Positions 1-5,258 of a stretch of DNA of 5,258 bases are shown piece by piece (position 1 is the stretch's first letter; every line of letters starts with the position of its first letter). The notes under the pieces were generated by a model. That model was not told where the DNA came from and made no database searches. It saw only the letters and a list, made by a program, of their open reading frames with translations. Source of the DNA: Moraxellaceae bacterium (GTDB lineage: Bacteria; Pseudomonadota; Gammaproteobacteria; Pseudomonadales; Moraxellaceae); assembly GCA_021156385.1 (NCBI GenBank), contig JAJNDL010000124.1:1-5258 (forward strand). The letters are read 5' to 3'. The translations under genes and the position numbers were made by a program.

Positions 1-684
1 CTGCCGAGCACAGGCGTCGTGCATGTGCGCATGCACATCGACGAATTTCCCTGGGGCACCTTCTCCGGCCCGCTCTCCGGCGCCGGCATGTTCGTCACCG
101 TGCTGACCGGCAACCAGGGCCCCGACAACACCCTGCCCAAGGATGCGCTGCAGCTCAACGTCGGCCTCCTCAACTCCAATTACACGGCCAACCGCACCAG
201 CATGCTCATCGTCGGGCAGTCCATCCGTGGCAGCTACGTCGGTTCGGTCAACCGCCTGGATCCGGTCTCGCTGCCCCTGCCGGGCGACGTCGTCGGCTTC
301 TGGATCAATGTGGATACCCGTGAGATCGGCCTTTCCTTCCGCATTACCGCCGTCGACCCCAACCTGCCACCGCCTGGCGACTACGACCTCGAGCCGCTCA
401 AGGACAGCCAGGGCAACGCCTTCCTGCTGCCGCAGGGCGTGACCTCGGTGGCGATCGGCCTGGGCGCCCTCGTCAACCAGGTGCCGGTCACCGATCCGCT
501 GCAGGGCGCACGCTTCGGCGCCACGCTGCTCACCGATGCCTGCGGCAGCAGCGAGCCGCCGCCGCAGACCCTGCCGAACGGCAATCCGTTCATGGGCAAG
601 GCTGCTCCCAAGAAATTCCAGGGGCTGCCGTTCCCCTTCGTCGGCCAGCCACCGTTTGCCGGCACGGGCAACGGCAACAAGTAA
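1..684 (+). CDS. Unrecognised, probably exported protein, 3' part only; possible SPRY-like fold
   Basis: The frame is open from base 1 to a TAA at 682-684, giving 227 residues. No start is needed inside the window: the GTG at 19 has no obvious ribosome binding site, and coding-like sequence continues to the edge, so the gene most likely begins upstream. The protein is rich in beta-type segments and has no membrane spans. Near residues 93-110 it has a PGDVVGFWINVDT stretch, and near 169-179 GARFGATLLTD. These resemble the 'GDVIGvalDld' core strand and the closing 'anFG' strand of SPRY/concanavalin-like domains; this is a weak, by-eye similarity. From about residue 180 the tail is rich in Pro, Gly and Asn (PPPQTLPNGNPF, then PFPFVGQPPF), which suggests a flexible extracytoplasmic end. 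The gene converges on the next gene across a strong terminator. Function is unknown. I am confident it is coding and unsure about the fold. Confidence 0.75.
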   Translation: MPSTGVVHVRMHIDEFPWGTFSGPLSGAGMFVTVLTGNQGPDNTLPKDALQLNVGLLNSNYTANRTSMLIVGQSIRGSYVGSVNRLDPVSLPLPGDVVGFWINVDTREIGLSFRITAVDPNLPPPGDYDLEPLKDSQGNAFLLPQGVTSVAIGLGALVNQVPVTDPLQGARFGATLLTDACGSSEPPPQTLPNGNPFMGKAAPKKFQGLPFPFVGQPPFAGTGNGNK

Positions 685-697
685 GCGCCGCAGCAAC

Positions 698-727
698 GAA
701 AAAGCCCCGCATCCGCGGGGCTTTTTC
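698..727. terminator. Bidirectional intrinsic terminator between convergent genes
   Basis: A perfect 13-bp stem is formed by GAAAAAGCCCCGC (698-710) and GCGGGGCTTTTTC (715-727), closed by a 4-base ATCC loop. The GC core is followed by five T on the + strand and, by symmetry, five T on the - strand. It lies 14 bases after the stop at 684 and 63 bases beyond the stop at 790 of the opposing gene, so it can end transcription from both sides. Confidence 0.93.
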
Positions 728-789
728 ATTCACTGCCGGTCGTTGCAAATGCAACCGGTGCCTTCGTCAAAAGCGGATTTCCGGCGCCC

Positions 790-1512
790 TCACCTCGGTG
801 TTTCCACCGGCATGAAGTTGCGATACGCCGTGTCGAGGCAGCGCTGCCGCTCATCCACGTTGTCGCGGTAGACGTCGCACTTGTAGAGCAGCAGCTCCTT
901 GAACTGCAGGTACTGCCCCAGCGAGAGCCCCATCTTCTTCGCCATGCCGGCGTTGTCGTCCTCGTCGAAACGTTTGCCGACGGCGCTGGTGAGGCGGTAG
1001 AAGCCGAGCTCCTGCTCGTTGAAGAGGCGGGGCGTGCCGGCCGGCACGCTGAACATCTGGTGCGCGAGGTCGACGGGCACGCCGAGGCCGGCGAGGTATT
1101 TGCGCGCGGCGTTGAGCAGCGCGGCTTCCTTCTCTTTCGCCACCGCGATGCGCGTGATGCCGACGCGGCCCGCCACCTGCTCGCTGCCGGCGGCCGCGAG
1201 CAGCAGCACGCAGGCGTTGAAGCACTGCGCGCCGGCGCGCACCTCGGCCTTCATTTGCGCCGCGCGGACCGCGCGGCCCATGCGCATGGCGGCGTCCAGG
1301 TCATCGCCATCGCCGTCGAGCACGAGCACCGTATCGGCCTTCAGCTTGCCGGCCGTCGCCAGGGCCTCGAGCTGCGCCGCATCGGCGGCGCCCAGCGTGC
1401 CGCTGACGGCAATCTCGGCGCGGCCGCTTTCGCTGCGCTCCTGCACGGCGGCCGTGGCCAGGGAAGAAAAGAGGAGAAGGGACAGCACCGCGAGAACGTT
1501 TCTTGTTGTCAT
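790..1512 (-). CDS. Secreted ClpP/crotonase-like (COG3904-type) protein, apparently lacking the catalytic Ser
   Basis: The 240-residue protein starts at the ATG at 1512. A longer in-frame reading to 1623 is possible, but the 1512 start places a classic Sec signal peptide at the N-terminus: basic MTTRN, hydrophobic VLAVLSLLLFSSL, then an ATA|AV signal peptidase I site after A21. This predicts a periplasmic product. Residues 31-121 follow the pattern of periplasmic ClpP/crotonase-fold proteins: a beta strand after the signal (AEIAVSGTL), TVLVLDGDGDDLDAAMRMGR at 61-80 where relatives have 'LNSPGG...G..lGr', CFNAC at 97-101 where relatives have 'CaSAC', and GRVGITR at 115-121 where relatives have 'GrlGfHr'. 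The usual nucleophilic Ser is therefore Asn99, and the His position is Ile/Thr, arguing for a non-catalytic or altered role. Cys97, Cys101, Cys212 and Cys225 could form disulfides. The C-terminal part is helical with no recognised domain. The family call is by-eye and moderate in confidence; the signal peptide and reading frame are strong. Confidence 0.8.
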   Translation of the reverse strand: MTTRNVLAVLSLLLFSSLATAAVQERSESGRAEIAVSGTLGAADAAQLEALATAGKLKADTVLVLDGDGDDLDAAMRMGRAVRAAQMKAEVRAGAQCFNACVLLLAAAGSEQVAGRVGITRIAVAKEKEAALLNAARKYLAGLGVPVDLAHQMFSVPAGTPRLFNEQELGFYRLTSAVGKRFDEDDNAGMAKKMGLSLGQYLQFKELLLYKCDVYRDNVDERQRCLDTAYRNFMPVETPR

Positions 1513-1777
1513 GAGGCTCGCCGCCAGGGTCGGGGATCGGAGAGGCCCGGCATTCTGTGGCCGGGGTCGTGGCGCAAGCCTACCGCAGCGCCTGCCGTCC
1601 CGCATCCGTGGCGGAGCCGGCATGCAGGCCCCGCAGGAGGATCGAACGGCGTTTGCGCACGCGCCCGGTCATGCGAGGAAATGCGCTGCATGGCAGCAGG
1701 CAGTTCCTGCCCTCGCGCTGCCCGCTCGATTTTCCCCTTTGTGCATCGCGGCGGACCGGAGAGCCGCGGGCCGGCGG
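1513..1777. other. Intergenic region between two minus-strand genes, no gene seen
   Basis: These 265 bases lie between the stop of the monooxygenase gene and the start of the secreted-protein gene, both on the minus strand. I find no convincing small gene: the frames open here are extensions or shadows of neighbours and have no good start signal. The region holds a two-tier inverted repeat (1692-1722) and a second hairpin, CGCGGC (1747-1752) with GCCGCG (1763-1768). The second lies just past the monooxygenase stop but is not followed by a T run, so it is not a canonical terminator. The promoter of the secreted-protein gene is probably here, since the gap is too large for simple co-transcription, but I see no clear -35/-10 pair. 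Confidence 0.5.
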
Positions 1778-3046
1778 CTAGCCGGGCGGCACGCCCTCGG
1801 GCAGCTGGCCCGGCACCGGCTGCGCGATCGCCTCGAGGGAGAGCTCGGCAAACGGACCGGCCTTGATGCCCGACACCGTCCGCGCCATTTCGCGGCGCAG
1901 CCAGGGCATGCGGTACATCCACGGGAAGGCGAGGTCGCGCAGCAGGCCGAGCGCGCGGCTGTGCGACTGGTAGAAGGGCGTTAGCGCGCGGCTCATGAAC
2001 TGGTAGAAGCGCACCGAGGGCAGGCGCAGCGCGTGATAGCGCGCCCACAGCGCGTCGAGGTCGTCCGTCTCCTGCATGGCCTGGCCCAGCGCCCAGGCAT
2101 CGAGCAGCGCCATGTTCACGCCCTGGCCGAGCTGCGGGCTCATGGCATGCGCGGCATCGCCGAGCACGCCGAGGCGGCCGGCGCCGAAGCGCGTCATCAC
2201 CACGTCGCGGTAGCGCGCCGGCAGGAACTGCGCCGGGCCCTGCACCGCCTCGTCGATCCAGCCGCTCGCAGCCGGCCAGCGCATGCGCACCTCGGCCTTG
2301 AACGCGGCCACGTGTGCATCGCTGCCCTGCCAGGCATCGAGTTCCGCGGCAGGCACGCTCCAGAACAGGCTGGTGAGCGGCTGCCGCGGCGCTTCCGGCA
2401 CGGCGCCGGTGGGCAGGATGCCCATCATGCGCGCAGCGCCGTGGAAGTACTGGTGCAGGATGTCGCGCGGCAGCGTGCCGCACTCGGGCAGGATGGCCCA
2501 CACCGCGCCCCAGGGATAGGGCTCGTCGAGCAGCACCCATTCGCGCGGCCGGAACGGGCTGCGTGCACCGTTGGCCACCAGCGCGAGATCGAAACGCGCG
2601 AGACCGCTGCCGTTCGTGCCGGTCCAGGCGACGGCGGCTCCGTCGTCGTCCACGTCGAGCTGCGTCACCGTCGCGCCCATGTGCCAGGTGACGGGCAGGG
2701 ACTGCAGCGCCTGCAGCAGCACGTGGCAAAGCGACGCGCGGTGCAGGCCGAGGCCGAAGTGCTCCGCGCAGGCTTCGCGGTAGGCGCTGTCGATGAGCAG
2801 CGTGCCATTGGCCAGGCGGCCGCGCAGCGCGGTGACGCGGGCGCCGAGCGCGAGCGCATCGTCGAGCACGCCGAGGTGGCGGAACACCGCCATGCCGGAG
2901 GGCTGCAGCAGGATGCCGGCGCCGACGGTGCTCATCAGCGGCGACTGCTCGAAGAGGGTGACGGCATGACCCTGGCGGGCCAGCACGATGGCACTGGCGA
3001 GGCCGGCGGTGCCGGCGCCGATGATGGCGATGCGCTGCGGCTGCAT
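1778..3046 (-). CDS. FAD-dependent monooxygenase (group A flavoprotein hydroxylase family)
   Basis: This 422-residue protein has the usual length for NAD(P)H- and FAD-dependent single-component hydroxylases, such as salicylate or 3-hydroxybenzoate hydroxylases and UbiH relatives. These use O2 to hydroxylate an (often aromatic) substrate in the cytoplasm. Residues 5-33 form the Rossmann ADP-binding fold: IAIIGAGTAGLASA with GxGxxG at 10-15 and the ribose-binding acid E33. HR at 102-103 sits in the conserved 'hR..L...L' helix. The second FAD motif, GDAAHAMSPQLGQGVNMALLDA in pattern, starts at G296-D297 and is intact. The middle 'DG' motif reads ANGARSPFR (158-166), so its usual Asp is Asn159. 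The C-terminus (350-395), with RALTPFYQS and LLRDLAFPW, is typical of one subfamily of these enzymes. Start choice: the ATG at 3046 gives a standard N-terminus directly before the Rossmann strand and has an AGGGAG ribosome binding site; the frame stays open further upstream but there lacks family character. The gene is divergent from the MHS transporter. The substrate cannot be inferred. Confidence 0.92.
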   Translation of the reverse strand: MQPQRIAIIGAGTAGLASAIVLARQGHAVTLFEQSPLMSTVGAGILLQPSGMAVFRHLGVLDDALALGARVTALRGRLANGTLLIDSAYREACAEHFGLGLHRASLCHVLLQALQSLPVTWHMGATVTQLDVDDDGAAVAWTGTNGSGLARFDLALVANGARSPFRPREWVLLDEPYPWGAVWAILPECGTLPRDILHQYFHGAARMMGILPTGAVPEAPRQPLTSLFWSVPAAELDAWQGSDAHVAAFKAEVRMRWPAASGWIDEAVQGPAQFLPARYRDVVMTRFGAGRLGVLGDAAHAMSPQLGQGVNMALLDAWALGQAMQETDDLDALWARYHALRLPSVRFYQFMSRALTPFYQSHSRALGLLRDLAFPWMYRMPWLRREMARTVSGIKAGPFAELSLEAIAQPVPGQLPEGVPPG

Positions 3047-3191
3047 GGTGACTCCCTGTACGTCTCCCGAATCTAGCAGGGCGCCGGGCGTGCCGACAGT
3101 GGCGCGCCGCAGTTGCGCGAACGCCGCGGGGACAGTAGAAACCGGAGACATCGCTTCGCGCTCCGCAATCCCAAGAACAAGGCAGGCCCCG
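3047..3191. promoter_or_regulatory. Divergent intergenic control region (monooxygenase / MHS transporter)
   Basis: The 145 bases between two outward-facing starts must hold at least one promoter for each gene. Candidate elements are weak. On the minus strand TAGATT (3075-3070) could be a -10 box about 24 bases before the start codon, with a poor -35 (CTGTCG) 18 bases upstream. On the plus strand TTGCGC (3113-3118) and TAGAAA (3136-3141) are 17 bases apart but match the consensus poorly. I see no clear operator palindrome. The transporter's ribosome binding site is probably within AAGGCAGG (3179-3186), five bases before its ATG. The existence of a shared control region is inferred from geometry; the exact boxes are guesses. 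Confidence 0.45.
3052..3057 (-). promoter_or_regulatory. Ribosome binding site of the monooxygenase gene
   Basis: On the minus strand the sequence reads AGGGAG, then five bases (TCACC), then the ATG at 3046. It is a good Shine-Dalgarno match at normal spacing and decides the start in favour of 3046 over the upstream in-frame codons that extend the reading frame to 3265. Confidence 0.75.
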
Positions 3192-4466
3192 ATGGAAACA
3201 CGCACCACGCAGCCCGACCGCCAGCATGTCGTCGCCGGCCTCGCCAGCCTGGTCGGCACCACCATCGAGTGGTACGACTTTTTCCTCTACGGCACCGCCG
3301 CCGCGCTGATCTTCAACAAGCTCTTCTTCCCGGCCTTCGACCCGCTCACCGGCACCCTCGCCGCCTTCGCGACCTATGCCGTGGGCTTTCTCGCGCGCCC
3401 GCTCGGCGCCGTGGTGTTCGGGCATTACGGCGACCGCATCGGGCGCAAGTCCATGCTGCTCGCCACGCTCTTCCTGATGGGCATTCCGACCACGCTCATC
3501 GGCCTCATCCCGACCTATGCATCGATCGGCTACTTCGCCGCCGTGCTGCTCGTGCTGATGCGCTTCCTGCAGGGCATGGCGGTGGGTGGCGAATGGGGCG
3601 GTGCGGTGCTGATGGCCGTCGAGCATGCGCCGGAGCATCGCCGCGGTTTCTTCGGCTCGCTGCCGCAGGCGGGCGTCGGTGCCGGCCTCATCCTCTCCTC
3701 GCTGGCGATGGCGGCCGTATCGAAGCTGCCGGAAGACGAGCTGCTCGCCTGGGGCTGGCGCCTGCCCTTCCTCGCCAGCATCGTGCTGCTCGGGGTCGGC
3801 GCCTTCATTCGGTTGAAAGTGGCGGAGTCGCCGGCTTTCGAGACACTGAAGGCGAGCGGCACGCGCGTCGACCTGCCGGTGCGCGAGGTATTCCGCAAGC
3901 ATCCGCGCGCGGTGCTGACCGCGGCCGGCGCGCGCATGGCGGAGACGACCTGGTTCTATACCGTGGTGACGTTCTCGCTGACCTATGTCACGCAGCAGCT
4001 CGGTTTGCCGAAAGCGCTGGCGCTGGACGCCATCGTGGTCGGCGCCGCGCTCTCGCTGGTCACGATCCCGCTCGCCGGCCACCTCTGCGACCGCATCGGG
4101 CCACGCCGCGTCTTCATGATCGGCACCGTGCTGCTGTGCCTGGCCGCGGTCGGCTATTTCCAGATGCTCGCCACGCGCGACACCACCCTGCTCTTCCTGG
4201 CCATGGGCCTCGCCATCGGCGGCGTGTTCCCGCTGCTCTACGCGCCGCAGTCGGCGCTCTTCGCCGCGCAGTTCCCGCCCGAGGTGCGCTACAGCGGCAT
4301 CTCGCTCTCGGTGCAGATCGCCGGCGCCGTGGCCGGCGGTGCCGCGCCCCTCGTCGCCACCTCGCTGCTCAAGGCCGGCGACGGCAGTCCCTGGCTGATC
4401 AGCGTCTATCTTGTCGCGCTTGGCCTGCTCGCCCTGTTCTGCGGCTCGCGCCTGCGCGCGGCCTGA
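3192..4466 (+). CDS. MFS transporter, metabolite:H+ symporter (MHS) family, ShiA-like
   Basis: The 424-residue product is a 12-helix inner-membrane carrier of the MHS family, which includes ShiA (shikimate), KgtP (2-oxoglutarate), ProP (proline/betaine) and CitH-type citrate carriers and drives uptake with the proton gradient. Diagnostic stretches: TM1 GTTIEWYDFFLYG (22-34); the MFS loop 2-3 signature GHYGDRIGRK (77-86); TM4 RFLQGMAVGGEWGGA (124-138); the post-TM4 acidic/basic EHAPEHRRG (144-152); GWRLPFL (188-194); AESPAFE (211-217) at the central loop; the repeat of the loop signature in the second half, GHLCDRIGPRR (296-306); and RYSGISLSVQ (366-375). The text around residues 70-190 recalls ShiA most closely, but this does not fix the substrate. 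The ATG at 3192 is chosen because it leaves the short N-terminus usual before TM1 and has a purine-rich site upstream; upstream in-frame codons lie in the control region and the divergent gene. Pairing with a flavoprotein hydroxylase suggests an organic, possibly aromatic, acid as cargo (inference). Confidence 0.95.
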   Translation: METRTTQPDRQHVVAGLASLVGTTIEWYDFFLYGTAAALIFNKLFFPAFDPLTGTLAAFATYAVGFLARPLGAVVFGHYGDRIGRKSMLLATLFLMGIPTTLIGLIPTYASIGYFAAVLLVLMRFLQGMAVGGEWGGAVLMAVEHAPEHRRGFFGSLPQAGVGAGLILSSLAMAAVSKLPEDELLAWGWRLPFLASIVLLGVGAFIRLKVAESPAFETLKASGTRVDLPVREVFRKHPRAVLTAAGARMAETTWFYTVVTFSLTYVTQQLGLPKALALDAIVVGAALSLVTIPLAGHLCDRIGPRRVFMIGTVLLCLAAVGYFQMLATRDTTLLFLAMGLAIGGVFPLLYAPQSALFAAQFPPEVRYSGISLSVQIAGAVAGGAAPLVATSLLKAGDGSPWLISVYLVALGLLALFCGSRLRAA

Positions 4467-4479
4467 GACCAGGCACCCG

Positions 4480-4517
4480 GCATGAAAAAGCCCCGCCAGC
4501 GCGGGGCTTTTTCATGC
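4480..4517. terminator. Bidirectional intrinsic terminator after the MHS transporter gene
   Basis: A perfect 17-bp stem runs from 4480-4496 to 4501-4517 with a 4-base CAGC loop. The core is AAAAAGCCCCGC / GCGGGGCTTTTT, giving a T run after the GC core on both strands. It begins 14 bases after the transporter stop and can also stop transcription from the opposing dioxygenase gene. Its inner 13-bp arms are identical to those of the terminator at 698-727. Confidence 0.93.
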
Positions 4518-4750
4518 ACCGGAAATCACGCTGCCGCATCGTGCCGGCAACTTTGCCGGACGCAGCGGGCAATCCTCTCCCGACCATTGCGCCGGCCACC
4601 GGCGCATCCCTGCAGCTGCGCACCTCGTCGTGCAGCGTCAAGGCAACCCCGCACCTGCTAGCGCCGCCGCCTGACGATGCACTCCGGGTTGTGGCGCAAT
4701 CCGGCGTGACGCCACGGCGCAGGTGCGCGCAGGAGTGCGGCGCCGGCGGT
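4518..4750. other. Non-coding stretch with inverted repeats, no gene seen
   Basis: These 233 bases lie between the terminator and the stop of the dioxygenase gene. No frame here has protein-family character. The stretch contains a compact perfect hairpin, TGCGCCGG (4588-4595) with CCGGCGCA (4599-4606) and a 3-base loop. It also has several overlapping longer-range pairings: GCACCTGC (4651-4658) with GCAGGTGC (4719-4726), GCACTCC (4679-4685) with GGAGTGC (4732-4738), and GTGGCG (4691-4696) with CGCCAC (4710-4715). None is followed by a T run on either strand, so these do not look like ordinary terminators. If transcribed from the minus strand, it would be the 3' untranslated region of the dioxygenase mRNA. 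Confidence 0.5.
4588..4606. repeat. Perfect 8-bp inverted repeat with 3-base loop
   Basis: TGCGCCGG and CCGGCGCA flank CCA. The hairpin is GC-rich and stable. It lies about 145 bases past the dioxygenase stop on the minus strand. There is no second copy in the window, so I cannot call it a REP element. Confidence 0.6.
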
Positions 4751-5258
4751 TCAGTCGTATTCCGCGGCATCGTGTTCGCCGAGCAGGCGGCGCTGGCGCG
4801 GCGTCGCCGCAGCCAGCACGGCGGGATCGAAGGTGAAGGAGAGATAAGGCGAGAACTTCTGCGCCACCATGCGCCGGCCGTAATGCACCTGCAGCAGGTG
4901 GCGGCTGCGGTCCGGCGTGCGATTGCGGCTGCCGGCATGCCAGAGCTCGCTGCGGAAGACCAGCACGTCGCCAGCACGGCACAGCACCGGCTCCGGCGCA
5001 CGCCCTTCCCACGCTGTCTCTCCCACGCGCGGCTTGCGCCCGGCGCGATGGCTGCCGGGAATGACCCGCGTCGGGCAGAGGTCGGCATCGATGTCGTCGA
5101 GATAGAAATGCGCGGTGCAGACCTGCATCGGCAGCAAAAAGCCCGGATCGGCCAGCAACGATTGCGGCAGCTCCATGACCAGGTAATCGACGTGCAGCTC
5201 GCCGCCGATAAAACCCGGCCGCGCCCGCCACGCCGTCTCGCCGATGATGTGGCAGTCG
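4751..5258 (-). CDS. Phytanoyl-CoA dioxygenase (PhyH) family Fe(II)/2-oxoglutarate oxygenase, C-terminal part
   Basis: The frame is open from the right edge to a TGA at 4751-4753, giving the last 168 residues; PhyH-family proteins are usually about 250-320 residues, so the N-terminal part lies outside the window. The internal ATG at 5176 is not the start, because essential family sequence lies upstream of it. In window numbering, ELHVDYL at 20-26 supplies the first two iron ligands (His22 and Asp24, bases 5194-5186). The core PTRVIPGSHRAG follows at about 59-70, then GDVLVFRSELWHAGS at 96-110 with the distal iron ligand His107. Arg119 (in DRSRHLL) is placed to bind the 2-oxoglutarate carboxylate; its spacing from the His is about one residue longer than is common. 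The complete facial triad argues for an active oxygenase that hydroxylates a small molecule using O2 and 2-oxoglutarate. The family is broad and the substrate is not evident. The gene converges on the MHS transporter and ends without an obvious terminator of its own before the shared one at 4480-4517. Confidence 0.9.
   Translation of the reverse strand, partial: DCHIIGETAWRARPGFIGGELHVDYLVMELPQSLLADPGFLLPMQVCTAHFYLDDIDADLCPTRVIPGSHRAGRKPRVGETAWEGRAPEPVLCRAGDVLVFRSELWHAGSRNRTPDRSRHLLQVHYGRRMVAQKFSPYLSFTFDPAVLAAATPRQRRLLGEHDAAEYD

Noticed and set aside
1530..1600. Possible minus-strand promoter (TTGCGC with CAGAAT) before the secreted-protein gene
   Set aside because: The spacing is only about 14 bases and both boxes match the consensus poorly.
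1513..1623. N-terminal extension of the secreted-protein gene to an upstream start at 1623
   Set aside because: It would bury a textbook signal peptide behind 37 Arg/Pro-rich residues; the start at 1512 is far more plausible.
1747..1768. Hairpin just after the monooxygenase stop as a terminator
   Set aside because: The 6-bp stem has a 10-base loop and no T run on the minus strand.
1019..2000. Plus-strand open frames opposite the secreted-protein and monooxygenase genes
   Set aside because: Their translations are Arg/Ala-rich without domains, while the opposite strand encodes a signal peptide and intact FAD motifs.
1509..4082. Very long minus-strand open frame (857 codons) spanning the monooxygenase and transporter genes
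   Set aside because: It is a shadow frame created by high GC content: the translation is Arg/Ala/His-rich low complexity, and it overlaps two genes with clear family motifs in other frames.
698..4517. The two identical hairpins as ends of a mobile element or a composite transposon
   Set aside because: There is no transposase or target duplication, the hairpins are typical terminators placed just after stop codons, and the enclosed genes are ordinary metabolic genes.
4638..5231. Overlapping minus-strand open frame across the dioxygenase gene
   Set aside because: The real dioxygenase frame carries the iron triad; this one is compositionally biased and has no family motif.

Overview
The window is high-GC DNA with strong GC bias at third codon positions, tightly packed genes and GC-rich intrinsic terminators flanked by A and T runs. 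With the gene families present, this suggests a proteobacterial chromosome (gamma or beta class). That placement is inference, because no rRNA or other phylogenetic marker is present. There are no tRNA or rRNA genes, insertion sequences, CRISPR repeats or phage genes.

Layout: (1) Positions 1-684 (+) hold the 3' end of a gene for an unrecognised, probably exported protein with a faint SPRY-like (concanavalin-fold) signature and a Pro/Gly-rich tail. (2) A strong bidirectional terminator at about 698-727 separates it from the convergent gene. (3) Positions 790-1512 (-) encode a small secreted protein resembling the ClpP/crotonase-like periplasmic family (COG3904 type), in which the expected catalytic Ser and His appear to be replaced. 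(4) After 265 bases without a convincing gene, positions 1778-3046 (-) encode an FAD-dependent aromatic-ring-type monooxygenase. (5) A 145-base divergent intergenic region leads to a metabolite:H+ symporter (MHS family MFS, ShiA-like) at 3192-4466 (+). (6) A second terminator at 4480-4517 carries the same 13-bp stem arms as the first. (7) About 230 bases of non-coding sequence with inverted repeats follow. (8) The 3' part of a phytanoyl-CoA dioxygenase (PhyH) family Fe(II)/2-oxoglutarate oxygenase gene runs from 4751 off the right edge (-).

The most coherent functional unit is the divergent pair at 1778-4466: a flavoprotein hydroxylase and an organic-acid/proton symporter that could share a control region. 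This fits uptake and hydroxylation of an (aromatic) organic acid, but the substrate cannot be read from the sequence. The other genes are each bounded by terminators or opposite orientation and show no clear link to the pair. I see no convincing new multi-gene system. The best leads are the apparent pseudo-protease and the two near-identical terminators.
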